Positions 1 to 13,599 of a stretch of DNA of 64,000 nt are shown here, piece after piece. The DNA comes from Anarhynchus alexandrinus (Eukaryota > Chordata > Aves > Charadriiformes > Charadriidae): NCBI GenBank assembly GCA_008711295.1, contig VUYV01000046.1, forward strand, positions 3,524,418 through 3,588,417, written 5' to 3'. How positions within the stretch are numbered: position 1 is the first letter of the stretch; the number at the start of each line of letters is the position of its first letter. The notes under the pieces were generated by a model that was given only the letters and a program-made list of their open reading frames with translations, was not told the origin of the DNA and made no database searches. A program made the position numbers and the translations under genes.

Positions 1-965
1 GACCACTGCTGAGATTGACCCTAGAAAGGGGCAGGGGAAGTGGGGAAGCAGGTTGTACCTAGCAGGTAGCTGAGTTTCTCATCCCCATTCTGTGCAGGAG
101 GATGACATTAGCTCCTGTGATTGAATGGGGGCCTACACATAGATATAAATAAATAAAACAAGATCCCTGGCACAAACATGAAAGCTGAGAGTGTTTAATT
201 CAGGCTTGACTGTTACTTTCTCCTCCGCACCAGGACTGGACCACTGTGAGATATAAAGAAGCATTGACTCTATTAGGTTTTAGCTATTCACCATATTAAT
301 CATAATCCCGCTCACCTTTCAAAAAGTAAATAACATCTTTAAGATTATCAGACTGAGTTTTGAGCAACATTTTTCTTATTAAACAAGCACACAGGACTGA
401 GAAAAATCAATAGGAAAGTTAGACTAGACTCCACGTAGAGGGTGTTTGTTATCACCCGTAAGTCACTGTAAAAGATGACAAAGCTACCACATCATGGAGA
501 AAAGTAATTGTACAGGGCTCAGGTGGGTTCAAGTTTCCATCTTCTCCCCTCCTGTAATTCAGTGCATCATGTGTTTCCACCAGCTAAATGAATCTGCTAG
601 TCTGCCAGACACAGATGGTCACCACAGTGACAGAGCTCAGTGTGCTAATTTCCATTTTATAGCCTGTGATTCCTTCTCTTCTCTTTAGCAATAAAGAAAG
701 GAATCCTAATTCTTCACAGGCAGTGCAAGTTGATGTGATCGAGTGAGTGTAACAGCCCACAATTGCAGGTGGCTGGCTGACCACATCCGTCTGTGGAAAG
801 GAGGGGATTCTTATTTCAATTGGCAGGAGGAAACTTGAGTGACCTCCACCACATTCATCACCTGAGTGACACGGTCCACCTCCCTTACTGTCCCAGTCAC
901 CTCAAATAACTGCAAACAGCAATGTAGATTCAGTAAAATTGGTGTAGTTTAGATGAAAGTTATTA
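1..965. other. Gene-free stretch
   Basis: No gene, repeat or RNA that I can support. Short frames (494-688, 584-784) overlap on opposite strands and have no domain. Confidence 0.6.
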
Positions 966-1211
966 TGTGGGAAGATTCAGACTAGATAGAAGGAAGAAAT
1001 TTTTTACAATGAGGGTGGTGAAACACTGGCCCAGGTTGCCCAGAGAGGTGGTAGGTGCCCCATCCCTGGAAACATTCAAGGTCAGGTTGGACGGGGCTCT
1101 GATCAACCTGATCGAGTTGAAGATGTCCCTGCTCATTGCAGTGGGGTTGGACTAGATGACCTTTAAAGGTCCCTTCCAACCCAAACCATTCTATGATTCC
1201 ATGATTCTATG
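966..1211 (+). mobile_element. CR1 LINE 3' fragment
   Basis: The fragment is 5'-truncated and retains the CR1 3' end: GGTTGCCCAGAGAGGTGGT, then TCCCTTCCAACCCAAACC, and terminal ATTCTATGATTCC-type octamers. Open frames on both strands here are by-products of the repeat. Confidence 0.93.
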
Positions 1212-4200
1212 CATAAAAAACATTTTAATTTCCAGATGGTCTGATTTTTTTGTGCAGTTTCATAAATATGAAACTTTAAAAAATAATAACTGATGCTAAG
1301 TTGTAGGGGGGAGCAATGTTTTTGTTGTTTGTTTATTTGTTTGTTGTTAAGGGAGGAGGCTGTATTTTACCAAATGGAAGTTCACCTTCAATTCTTTCTT
1401 GGTATGTGAGAGCTACTATTCATTTGTATTATAATAAGACATTAGAACATGCAGCTGTAGCAGGAAGATCAGTTGGAACAAGATGAGTTAAGTACCATTC
1501 CAGATAAATGTTTCTTATCAAAAGGAAAGGTGATAAAAGGAAAAACAGAAGCAGAGAAGGATTAATCGAATTGCCTGTGGCTTTAGAGCACCTTTGTGTC
1601 AGAAAGCGAATCCTTATATTTGCCTCCCATTCAGTTAACTGCTTGTAGTGGAAGTTACTGTACATCAGTGAAAACAAACATATATGTGTTAGATGTTAAG
1701 GACACTGAGAAAAATAATAGCATTAAAAAGAAATTGTGTGGGTTTGCAGTAGTACCTGTTGCGGTACCAATCTCAGATATCTAGGAAAGATACTACTTTT
1801 CCTTCTCCTCCACTCTGTAGCTACTACATGGGTAGAATTCTCTTTTCTACTAGTGACTTTCAAATCCGCACTAAGCTTCACAGTTCACTCCTGTTAACTA
1901 GATTAATGGGCTATTATTTTCTGTGTTTGTCTTACTACCTTTGTTAATTCTGACTTGAAATGTAGCTACTGATGATCAATAGGGCCTCTAATATGCACAT
2001 ATTTACGTTATTAGAAGTAATAAGTCATGCACAGAACTCATAGCTGAGAGTTTACTTTGTTAGCTGTGTTCTCCAGACAGTTTCTTAACCTTCACCTGTC
2101 CTCTGCATATATTTCGATAACTAGTATTGAGCGACCCTTTAAAGTGAATACTGCAACCTGTACCATGAAATTAATCAATAATACTTGCTATCCTTGATGT
2201 TACATTCTGGGGACATTTAATTGTACATCTCTGGAGCACAGGGTTGTTTTAACAATGTGTCAATATTAATAGCTGGTTGAAATGAAAAAAAAAACCCAAT
2301 TGTATTCTATCTTTAATGATCTAAAAATTGGTCCTCATTTGATGTAACAGAATTTTTAATCCAGAACTACACATTCCATGAAAATGGAATTATTTGCAGA
2401 ATCTTCCCGATTTTGAACTGAAATTCTAGGTTTTGCTGCAGAATTCCTGCCAGCGCACAGAAACCTGGACAGTTTGCAAGCAGATTAAGATCATTTTAAG
2501 CCAACATCTGCATCTGGTGTCAAAGCCACAACATCCGTATGAACGTATGGTTGATGCACACTACAGGCAGGCTTTCAGTACAAGCAATCACGATTAAAGG
2601 GTGAATATATGGTCACTTAGAAAAGCTGTATGCGGAGCTGTGCACATGGGAAGAGGACTGCCTCTGTAGGTCTTCTCAGAGAAGGAGAGGTCTCTGCATG
2701 AAAACACCTGCCATCCGATTAGACAGAAAATCCCACAGAAAACCCTCTACTTGAATACCCGGAAAATCAATCTAGATAAAGTCATATATGATTGTTTCAC
2801 AAAGACGTAATTTCTTTCTCCTTCTCCTCCACACCTTTTTGTTAAAGAAGAGAATGAGTCATGGTTGCCTCTTTGTAGCCCAGCCTGAATTTGCCTACAA
2901 CCTGCAGACACAGACAACGGGTACTTTTCTGAGGTGTCATAATAACATAGCAAAAGTTTCCACCTTAGGCTGACTTACTGGCTCTGAGTTTCTTATGGAG
3001 CATTTCTTGGGAGCTCCGCCCTGGAGAGTATCCAGTTCTTCAGTTCGGTATTCAACCACAATAGGCAAGAAGTCCTCCCTTCCCTCCCCAATTCTCTTCC
3101 TTCTTCATCATATAGCTCCTAATTGCTGAAACAAGCAATTTATCTAGGCAGTGCAGCACTTTAACTACACAGTCCTGAGTCATCTGTGGAGCAGGTCCAA
3201 CATATATATACAATATGTGCATGTATTGGCACAATCAATGGCTGGAAGACAATATATATATTTATAAACAGCACCAATTTGGCTGTCACAGAAAATGATA
3301 GTTCTAGTGATTCCCAAGGTATGTGTTATACATGTTAAAAAACACATAAGTTTTTTTAAGAACTAACAGTAATCAGGGTTCTTTTTTGGTAAGGAGGGAA
3401 AGGGAGACACTGCTTTTGGGTTACAGTTATGCTATACGTGTCTGGGATCACTCTTTGGCACGGATTTTCCTATATCTGTACTATTAAACTTTCCCAGCCT
3501 GTGAAACAGGGTGGGCACATCCAAACTGCTAACTGGGAACGGTCCCTGGTCTGTGCTGATTCCCGAACTGTGCCCAGGATGCATTTGGGAGAGTGCCAGC
3601 TGGCTGGGGCCAAAATCATAACAGGAACCATTTAACAGGACAGGCGATCAAGTTCCTATCCCTGGGAACATTCCTGGCACCATTCAATTGGCCAGGATAG
3701 ACAGAGTCCAAAAGTCTAATCTAATTACCATGAAAAGAGACAGTAATTCAGTAGTGGTGTTTCATTGCCATATGCTGGCATCCTTGGGATCTAGAGAAAA
3801 AAAATACCTTAAGGAAAGTTTTGCCAAAGGAAAGCTGCAAAAGACAATTGCAATAGGGAAGAAATTTCAGGCATGACATGACACTGTGAGCAGAGTGAAG
3901 ATGAGCAAGGGAAGAAAAGATGAGCCCATAGGAATGGGGCGTGATAAAACAGCACTTCCCTTACTTCCTCCCAGACTATTTCAATAGAAGTCAAATATGG
4001 TGAAAAGCTGAAGACACAAAACACTCAATTGCTTACAATGACGTGCTGCTTCATTTCAAAAATACCCTTTGAATGCTGTGTTTGCATTACTGGACTACAG
4101 AGTCAACCACAGCCTGTTCCATAGGGAAAGCTCAAGTCAGCTTTCATTTAAACCAGATTTCAAGATCTGGTATCCTGAGACTGCGTCCTGGACACAGTTA

Positions 4201-4236
4201 TTGTGAGGAACATTTACAAGAAACAGAAACACCTTG
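1212..4236. other. Gene-free stretch
   Basis: AT-rich intergenic DNA. Only a short AT simple repeat near 3202-3212 and 3253-3265 is visible. All frames are under 85 codons and look like chance. Confidence 0.6.
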
Positions 4237-4330
4237 TTAAGAGGAAAGGCAAGTGTGACACATACATGCTAAGGTCTTGTAAAATTCAAACTTTCCTGGT
4301 AAAATGGCAATTGTACATTAAAAAGACTCT

Positions 4331-4686
4331 GGGGAGACCTTATAGCAGCTTTCCCATATCTGAAGGGCACCTACAAGAAATCTGGAGAGGGACTTTTTAC
4401 AAGGGCATATAGTGATGGGACAAGGGGGGATGGCTTCAAACTGGAAGAGGGTAGATTTAGATTAGATATTAGGAAGAAATTTTTCGCTCTGAGGGTGGTG
4501 AGGCACTGGAACAAATTGCCCAGAGAAGCTGTAGACACCCCATCCCTGGAACCTGTTTGAGGACAGGCTGAATGGGGCTTTGAGCAACCTGGTCTAGTGG
4601 GAGGTGTCCCTGCCCATGGCAGGGGGGTTAGAACTAGATGATCTTCAAGCTCCCTTCCAACCTAAACCATTCTATGATTCTATGAT
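4331..4686 (+). mobile_element. CR1 LINE 3' fragment (left copy of duplication)
   Basis: The fragment runs from GGGGAGACCTTATAGCAGC through GAGGGTGGTGAGGCACTGG to the terminal ATTCTATGATTCTATGATG. It covers the end of ORF2 and the 3' UTR, truncated at its 5' end. Confidence 0.95.
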
Positions 4687-6047
4687 GAATCCCTCTTCAA
4701 GTTGAACTGAAGAGGTTGAAAAAATATAAGGATATGTGTTTTAGAGAGAAATATCAACCAGTCCTCCCCCTGGCATGGATTTACCAATGGGGTAAGTGAG
4801 CTGAAGTAATCTACTTGTCATTTATATTTGGGGTGGCACATGCACTGGATTATGGGAGAAGGAAAAGACTGTACTATGAGACTTCACTTTACTGCTGACC
4901 TTGGATCCATATCTGCCAGACCTCTAGGGCCACCAAATGTTGGGATCATGGGAAGCCACTGAATCAGCAAGGAGGTAAACAACTAGCGCAAAGGACATTT
5001 CTTGCACCATGGCTCTGCACAGTATCAACTACTGCATGTCCTTTGAATACAGACTGATCTCTGAAGGTGGAGAAGGAGGGTGAATTCTCTCCATGTTTAC
5101 TGGGACACCAGCTGGGGTATAACAAATGTCTCATCCTTCTCTTGTTAAGTGGAAAATACTTATCTACTGAACACCTCCAACACAGCCTGACAGTGAAAAG
5201 AGGACTACTTATAACCATGTTCTCACTGAATGGAAAATGTATCTGTAGGACATAATGGACACAAAATTAACTTGGTTGTATCTCAACAATTTCTCCTTTT
5301 TCTGGACAAACCCAAAATTTGCTTGAAATGACTGCATCTCGGATGTGCCTCACTGCCCACTTGTATCTTGTTACAGGGAGAAGTTGTCACAAGATGATGT
5401 ATATACCCTGTTAGCATTTACCAACTTCCATTCACTAAATTGCGGGAGATGGATAAAGGTCAATTGGTGGCTGAGAAAATTGAGTTTAATCACAAGCCAC
5501 CTAAGTGAGGAAAGACATTACCATCTGGCATTATATACTACATTAAACTGACTCTTCTCTGGCCTGTAAAGGTCATTGTATATTGTATGGCAAAGGTTGT
5601 GCTGTGGAAATACTAATTGATTTTTAATATCGGCTGCTGGTTTTCCCGTAGAGGGTGTCAAGTGCCTCTTGGGAGTACTTACTGACGCTCATTCCTGATT
5701 CACTCATGATTGTCATCCATGCCAGCAAAATCAGATGGATTTTTGAGGTCCAGGCCAGCAAAGCTGGAAAAGGACTAAGGATCCAGGTAATAATCATGAC
5801 TGTCACTGAATGACTATACCACCTCTGTCCAAGTTGGGTAATACATTTTCATCTCTCATCTAGAAAGTAAGATAATCCTGTCCTTGTGCCCATGGGATTC
5901 AGAGACGGAAAGGGCAAGCAAGTTATTATCATCCACAGAACTGGTCTGAGCTCTTGGTGCCAGGTCCACGGGGTTTTAAGGGGTTAGCTCATATTGTATT
6001 TCAGCCGCCTTAAATGTGACTTAAATAGCTTAATACAGAAAACACAT

Positions 6048-6498
6048 CAACAAACTGGAACAAGTTCAGTGGAAGTCACTGAGATGATCAGGGCTGAAAC
6101 ACCCTGAGAAGAGCCTGAGGGATGAGCATTGTTCAGCCTGGAGAAGAGGTGGCTTTGGGGGGACCTTACAGCAGCCCCCAGTGCACATGGGAAGGTCATC
6201 AAGAAGATGGAGCGAGGCTTTTCACAGTGGTGCATAGTGGGAGGATAAGAGACAAGAAGCTCACAGAGTCTCAGACTGGGTATAAGGAGAAACCTTTTTT
6301 CCCCATGAGGACAGCTAGGCAGTGGAGCAGATTGCCCACGCACGTTGCACCTTCTTCATCCCTGGAGACTTTCAAGACCCAAATGGATAAAGCTCTGAGC
6401 AATATTATACAATCCCACAGCTGACCCAGTTTTGAGAAGGAGGTTGGAATAGAGATCTCCTGAGGTCCCATTTGACCTGAATACCTGATGACCCTATG
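6048..6498 (+). mobile_element. Older, diverged CR1 fragment (left copy)
   Basis: CR1 landmarks are recognisable but eroded: GATGATCAGGGCTGAAACACC, GTTCAGCCTGGAGAAGAGG, CATCCCTGGAGACTTTCAAG and a degenerate octamer end (ACCCTATGA). It is clearly more diverged than the other CR1 pieces, so it is an older insertion. Boundaries are approximate. Confidence 0.8.
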
Positions 6499-7117
6499 AA
6501 ATGGGTCTGGTGGCGCTGGATAACTCCCTTTATGTGAGCCATCTGGGAGAATGGACAGATGGGAAGATCTCTCATTCTCCACATCCAGCACACACAGAAA
6601 TTATTATGAGTCAGATGTATTTCCAGCAGCTTCCTCAAATACCTCTGAAATGGGATACTAGACGGTGATACTTTCCCTTTGAAAAGAAGCCAGTTGATAA
6701 TTTTTTTTGGCATTTGCATACATGTCCAATAGCCTGCTTCTGATTGTCAGCTTCAATGGCATGAAATGCATTTGGATCGTATACAGTTACAAAATATATG
6801 CAAAGTCCAAATCTTCCCAGTGCCTGTTAGTTAAAGTCAGATATATTTCGAGGAAATCCTGAAAGAAAGAAAAGTACAAGATTTGAAATGATGTGGTTGA
6901 GAAGGCTCTGGTGTGACAGACTGCCTGGCTCACAACGATGGGCTGCAATGACAGAGGAAATCCCTGGCATGGCAATGGCAAATTTCTGTGTTCATAATTC
7001 CCTCAGCCCTAAAATGAATTTTGGAAGTCTAATCATCATTTGTATTAGTTCACGAGTACGTAGGAGTAGCCACAATCTGTGACAGTAAGTAGACAGAACT
7101 TAATGATGAAGGCACTT

Positions 7118-7200
7118 TAACCTCCCCCCACACCCACCAAAAAACCACCCAAAAACCTCCAAACCAAATCTAATGAACCCACCAAACCAAAAAACAAACC
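7118..7200 (+). repeat. C/A-rich low-complexity tract
   Basis: A stretch built almost only of C and A (CCACCAAAAAACCACCCAAA and similar), present again in the duplicate at about 12072-12154. On the minus strand it is G/T-rich. Confidence 0.85.
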
Positions 7201-9189
7201 TTCACTATTTCAGAACTGTGTATTTCTAGAAAAAAAACCTCTGTGACTTCTTTAAAAGGCACTTCCAGTAGTGAAGACAACATTACCATTTATGTTCAAC
7301 TTGTCACAGCTTTGCACAAATGCTCAAAACGAGAAGAAAAAAAAACCAAACAAACAAACAAAAAGGAGATGAAAAAGCACTACCAGGGCTTAAAAAGAAC
7401 AGAGGAGAACAAAAGAGAACACATTCCCAGTGCAATCCCAGCTCCTTTTTGTCAGATTTAAAGAATTTCATCCAATTTCCCCATTAATCAGCTGATAAAG
7501 CGGACCCACATTCTGACATGAAGCATAAGATAATGTCAACATTATTTGCAAACTGCTACATTACACTGACAGCCTAATGTTTATTACTGTCAAATTACTG
7601 TCATTTTATTAAAAGGACCAAAAGAGCTGGCTTTGCTAAGCACAGCTCGCAGTCCCACTAGACTAGCGAAGCTGCTCCCTCTTCCCCCGTGCTGTTGTCT
7701 GTGATGGAGCACAGTACATCCATTTGTCTGCACAGACAGCTCTGCGAACATGCTAGCTGACGAACAATGGAGGGAATTTTAAATACCAGCACACCTTTTT
7801 ATCTGAATCACCCTTTGGGTTTTGATAGGGTTTTTTTTTTGCCTTTTTTTCCCCCTAAAGCCTTCACAACAGTTTATTCTCCCCATAGCTATTCTCACCG
7901 TAGCATTTGTGTTGTGAGGGCCAGATTCTGCTAGCCTGACTCAGTTTGAAAAGCTTTCTCTGCTGTGTCAGTTCTGGCACATGTGAAGTACAATTTTAGG
8001 CAAGATGTCACTGTGCTACCTTCTAGATTTGCATCTGCTACTCAAAGAGAATGCAACATCCTCATCACCTACGCTTTTCTAGCACAAAATGAAAACACTT
8101 GGTAACAGACGCAGGCTAACTCATTTCATAGGCTTGCATGCAAACACCCTAAACCTTATTTTGACATTGTTAACAAGGGCATAACAAGAGCTGAAAGTTG
8201 GAGACTGCAAAATTCAACCTTAAAATCAGTGACGATTTCCTAGAAATAGTACTCCTATGAGCTGACACAATGCTTACACAAGAAAGGGAGGGCAGGCGCT
8301 GTCTCCTGTGGCCTTTTAAACAAGGTTTGAGATCCCTTTATCCAGCTTTGGGAAGAATTGTTGGATTTGCACTTTTTGAGGGGGAAAAGACATATGAGCC
8401 TCCTCTGCTGAATGGCTATGGGCACTAGTAGCAGGAATCGGATGTGTTACGCTGCCCTCAATGCATTTATTACACAGTAGTTTAGCTAACGGTTAATAAT
8501 TTCTTGCAGTAGAACTTAACATGTCAGATTAACTTCACATGTCTGACCTATAAAGGTCAGAAGGACTGTTTTTTTTCTCAACTACATACTTAAAAAAGTG
8601 AAGAAAAAAAGCATCAAATGTAGATCTTCTATGCGCCACTGGTTTGTCTCCACAGAACTCCTCTGCTTGGTGTGACCTTTGCCTCCAGTGTTTGCTTTTA
8701 CACTTAGTAATGAGCAAACTGCAATTAGAGTTGGTTCAAATGAGAGTTAGAATGACCATTTAAACTTTTCAGAACCAAGAAAAAAACCTCAGGACATACC
8801 TCTCTACACACAGGTGAATACACTGTAGAAATACACATTCAATAGCAAGTCTCACAGCAACATACTTAATATGATAGGTGGGAAACAGAACAGAAGTGAG
8901 CTGAGGGTGAAAAGCAATTGGCTTTGGTTGTCACTGGAAGATCTGTTAAATATTCCCAGCTAAAATACTTTCACCCCCCGGTCCAGCTCAGTGTCCAAAC
9001 GAGGCACCATTCATCTCATTGCCTTTTAGTAGCCAATTTCCAAATATGAAACTGAAGTTTGTGGAATCAACCATTGCAAACCAGAAACAAGAGAAACTTT
9101 GTTTAGACACCTGCACGTGAGAAACTTATGCCTCCTTTCACCACTTCTTATGGCCTGTTCAACTCTGAATCAGAGGATCTCATATAAAA

Positions 9190-9190
9190 N
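9190..9190. other. Single-base assembly gap between the duplicate copies
   Basis: One N exactly between the last base of the left copy and the first base of the right copy. Confidence 0.98.
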
Positions 9191-9284
9191 TTAAGAGGAA
9201 AGGCAAGTGTGACACATACATGCTAAGGTCTTGTAAAATTCAAACTTTCCTGGTAAAATGGCAATTGTACATTAAAAAGACTCT

Positions 9285-9640
9285 GGGGAGACCTTATAGC
9301 AGCTTTCCCATATCTGAAGGGCACCTACAAGAAATCTGGAGAGGGACTTTTTACAAGGGCATATAGTGATGGGACAAGGGGGGATGGCTTCAAACTGGAA
9401 GAGGGTAGATTTAGATTAGATATTAGGAAGAAATTTTTCGCTCTGAGGGTGGTGAGGCACTGGAACAAATTGCCCAGAGAAGCTGTAGACACCCCATCCC
9501 TGGAACCTGTTTGAGGACAGGCTGAATGGGGCTTTGAGCAACCTGGTCTAGTGGGAGGTGTCCCTGCCCATGGCAGGGGGGTTAGAACTAGATGATCTTC
9601 AAGCTCCCTTCCAACCTAAACCATTCTATGATTCTATGAT
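9285..9640 (+). mobile_element. CR1 LINE 3' fragment (right copy of duplication)
   Basis: This is the same element as at 4331-4686, duplicated with its surroundings rather than inserted independently: truncation point and flanks are identical. Confidence 0.95.
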
Positions 9641-11001
9641 GAATCCCTCTTCAAGTTGAACTGAAGAGGTTGAAAAAATATAAGGATATGTGTTTTAGAG
9701 AGAAATATCAACCAGTCCTCCCCCTGGCATGGATTTACCAATGGGGTAAGTGAGCTGAAGTAATCTACTTGTCATTTATATTTGGGGTGGCACATGCACT
9801 GGATTATGGGAGAAGGAAAAGACTGTACTATGAGACTTCACTTTACTGCTGACCTTGGATCCATATCTGCCAGACCTCTAGGGCCACCAAATGTTGGGAT
9901 CATGGGAAGCCACTGAATCAGCAAGGAGGTAAACAACTAGCGCAAAGGACATTTCTTGCACCATGGCTCTGCACAGTATCAACTACTGCATGTCCTTTGA
10001 ATACAGACTGATCTCTGAAGGTGGAGAAGGAGGGTGAATTCTCTCCATGTTTACTGGGACACCAGCTGGGGTATAACAAATGTCTCATCCTTCTCTTGTT
10101 AAGTGGAAAATACTTATCTACTGAACACCTCCAACACAGCCTGACAGTGAAAAGAGGACTACTTATAACCATGTTCTCACTGAATGGAAAATGTATCTGT
10201 AGGACATAATGGACACAAAATTAACTTGGTTGTATCTCAACAATTTCTCCTTTTTCTGGACAAACCCAAAATTTGCTTGAAATGACTGCATCTCGGATGT
10301 GCCTCACTGCCCACTTGTATCTTGTTACAGGGAGAAGTTGTCACAAGATGATGTATATACCCTGTTAGCATTTACCAACTTCCATTCACTAAATTGCGGG
10401 AGATGGATAAAGGTCAATTGGTGGCTGAGAAAATTGAGTTTAATCACAAGCCACCTAAGTGAGGAAAGACATTACCATCTGGCATTATATACTACATTAA
10501 ACTGACTCTTCTCTGGCCTGTAAAGGTCATTGTATATTGTATGGCAAAGGTTGTGCTGTGGAAATACTAATTGATTTTTAATATCGGCTGCTGGTTTTCC
10601 CGTAGAGGGTGTCAAGTGCCTCTTGGGAGTACTTACTGACGCTCATTCCTGATTCACTCATGATTGTCATCCATGCCAGCAAAATCAGATGGATTTTTGA
10701 GGTCCAGGCCAGCAAAGCTGGAAAAGGACTAAGGATCCAGGTAATAATCATGACTGTCACTGAATGACTATACCACCTCTGTCCAAGTTGGGTAATACAT
10801 TTGCATCTCTCATCTAGAAAGTAAGATAATCCTGTCCTTGTGCCCATGGGATTCAGAGACGGAAAGGGCAAGCAAGTTATTATCATCCACAGAACTGGTC
10901 TGAGTTCTTGGTGCCAGGTCCACGGGGTTTTAAGGGGTTAGCTCATATTGTATTTCAGCCGCCTTAAATGTGACTTAAATAGCTTAATACAGAAAACACA
11001 T

Positions 11002-11452
11002 CAACAAACTGGAACAAGTTCAGTGGAAGTCACTGAGATGATCAGGGCTGAAACACCCTGAGAAGAGCCTGAGGGATGAGCATTGTTCAGCCTGGAGAAG
11101 AGGTGGCTTTGGGGGGACCTTACAGCAGCCCCCAGTGCACATGGGAAGGTCATCAAGAAGATGGAGCGAGGCTTTTCACAGTGGTGCATAGTGGGAGGAT
11201 GAGAGACAAGAAGCTCACAGAGTCTCAGACTGGGTATAAGGAGAAACCTTTTTTCCCCATGAGGACAGCTAGGCAGTGGAGCAGATTGCCCACGCACGTT
11301 GCACCTTCTTCATCCCTGGAGACTTTCAAGACCCAAATGGATAAAGCTCTGAGCAATATTATACAATCCCACAGCTGACCCAGTTTTGAGAAGGAGGTTG
11401 GAATAGAGATCTCCTGAGGTCCCATTTGACCTGAATACCTGATGACCCTATG
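11002..11452 (+). mobile_element. Older, diverged CR1 fragment (right copy)
   Basis: This is the duplicate of the element at 6048-6498, with one visible substitution (A at 6247 versus G at 11201 or so). It is not an independent insertion. Confidence 0.8.
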
Positions 11453-13598
11453 AAATGGGTCTGGTGGCGCTGGATAACTCCCTTTATGTGAGCCATCTGG
11501 GAGAATGGACAGATGGGAAGATCTCTCATTCTCCACATCCAGCACACACAGAAATTATTATGAGTCAGATGTATTTCCAGCAGCTTCCTCAAATACCTCT
11601 GAAATGGGATACTAGACGGTGATACTTTCCCTTTGAAAAGAAGCCAGTTGATAATTTTTTTTGGCATTTGCATACATGTCCAATAGCCTGCTTCTGATTG
11701 TCAGCTTCAATGGCATGAAATGCATTTGGATCGTATACAGTTACAAAATATATGCAAAGTCCAAATCTTCCCAGTGCCTGTTAGTTAAAGTCAGATATAT
11801 TTCGAGGAAATCCTGAAAGAAAGAAAAGTACAAGATTTGAAATGATGTGGTTGAGAAGGCTCTGGTGTGACAGACTGCCTGGCTCACAACGATGGGCTGC
11901 AATGACAGAGGAAATCCCTGGCATGGCAATGGCAAATTTCTGTGTTCATAATTCCCTCAGCCCTAAAATGAATTTTGGAAGTCTAATCATCATTTGTATT
12001 AGTTCACGAGTACGTAGGAGTAGCCACAATCTGTGACAGTAAGTAGACAGAACTTAATGATGAAGGCACTTTAACCTCCCCCCACACCCACCAAAAAACC
12101 ACCCAAAAACCTCCAAACCAAATCTAATGAACCCACCAAACCAAAAAACAAACCTTCACTATTTCAGAACTGTGTATTTCTAGAAAAAAAACCTCTGTGA
12201 CTTCTTTAAAAGGCACTTCCAGTAGTGAAGACAACATTACCATTTATGTTCAACTTGTCACAGCTTTGCACAAATGCTCAAAACGAGAAGAAAAAAAAAC
12301 CAAACAAACAAACAAAAAGGAGATGAAAAAGCACTACCAGGGCTTAAAAAGAACAGAGGAGAACAAAAGAGAACACATTCCCAGTGCAATCCCAGCTCCT
12401 TTTTGTCAGATTTAAAGAATTTCATCCAATTTCCCCATTAATCAGCTGATAAAGCGGACCCACATTCTGACATGAAGCATAAGATAATGTCAACATTATT
12501 TGCAAACTGCTACATTACACTGACAGCCTAATGTTTATTACTGTCAAATTACTGTCATTTTATTAAAAGGACCAAAAGAGCTGGCTTTGCTAAGCACAGC
12601 TCGCAGTCCCACTAGACTAGCGAAGCTGCTCCCTCTTCCCCCGTGCTGTTGTCTGTGATGGAGCACAGTACATCCATTTGTCTGCACAGACAGCTCTGCG
12701 AACATGCTAGCTGACGAACAATGGAGGGAATTTTAAATACCAGCACACCTTTTTATCTGAATCACCCTTTGGGTTTTGATAGGGGTTTTTTTTTGCCTTT
12801 TTTTCCCCCTAAAGCCTTCACGACAGTTTATTCTCCCCATAGCTATTCTCACCGTAGCATTTGTGTTGTGAGGGCCAGATTCTGCTAGCCTGACTCAGTT
12901 TGAAAAGCTTTCTCTGCTGTGTCAGTTCTGGCACATGTGAAGTACAATTTTAGGCAAGATGTCACTGTGCTACCTTCTAGATTTGCATCTGCTACTCAAA
13001 GAGAATGCAACATCCTCATCACCTACGCTTTTCTAGCACAAAATGAAAACACTTGGTAACAGACGCAGGCTAACTCATTTCATAGGCTTGCATGCAAACA
13101 CCCTAAACCTTATTTTGACATTGTTAACAAGGGCATAACAAGAGCTGAAAGTTGGAGACTGCAAAATTCAACCTTAAAATCAGTGACGATTTCCTAGAAA
13201 TAGTACTCCTATGAGCTGACACAATGCTTACACAAGAAAGGGAGGGCAGGCACTGTCTCCTGTGGCCTTTTAAACAAGGTTTGAGATCCCTTTATCTAGC
13301 TTTGGGAAGAATTTTTGGATTTGCACTTTTTGAGGGGGAAAGGATATACGAGCCTCCTCTGCTGAATGGCTATGGGCACTAGTAGCAGGAATGGGATGTG
13401 TTACACTGCCCTCAATGCATTCATTACACAGTAGTTTAGATAACAGTTAATAATTTCTTGCAGTGGAACTTAACATGTCAGATTAACTTCACATGTCTGA
13501 CCTATAAAGGTCAGAAGGACTGTTTTTTTTTCTCAACTACATACTTAAAAAAGTGAAGAAAAAAAGCATCAAATGTAGATCTTCTGCTATGCGCCACT

Positions 13599-13599
13599 N
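13599..13599. other. Single-base assembly gap in the right copy
   Basis: One N replaces GGTTTGTCTCCACAGAA, which is present in the left copy near 8640-8656, so the real gap is about 17 bases. Confidence 0.95.

Larger units (their letters stand above)
4237..9189. repeat. Left copy of a 4.95-kb direct duplication
   Basis: The block starts at TTAAGAGGAAAGGCAAGTG and ends at ATCTCATATAAAA just before the N at 9190. The same sequence restarts at 9191 in the same orientation. Most of its length is identical at a constant offset of 4954. It contains two CR1 pieces (4331-4686 and 6048-6498), a C/A-rich tract (about 7118-7200) and otherwise unique-looking sequence. The stretches 4687-6047 and 6499-9189 hold no gene that I can support. 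Confidence 0.97.

Noticed and set aside
6271..6719. Minus-strand frames of about 105 codons, repeated at 11225-11673
   Set aside because: They overlap one another in different frames, lie partly in an old CR1 fragment, and occur twice only because of the duplication.
7323..7366. A-rich stretch with CAAACAAACAAACA (again near 12290) as a retroposon tail
   Set aside because: There is no recognisable element body upstream and no flanking direct repeats; simple low-complexity DNA explains it.
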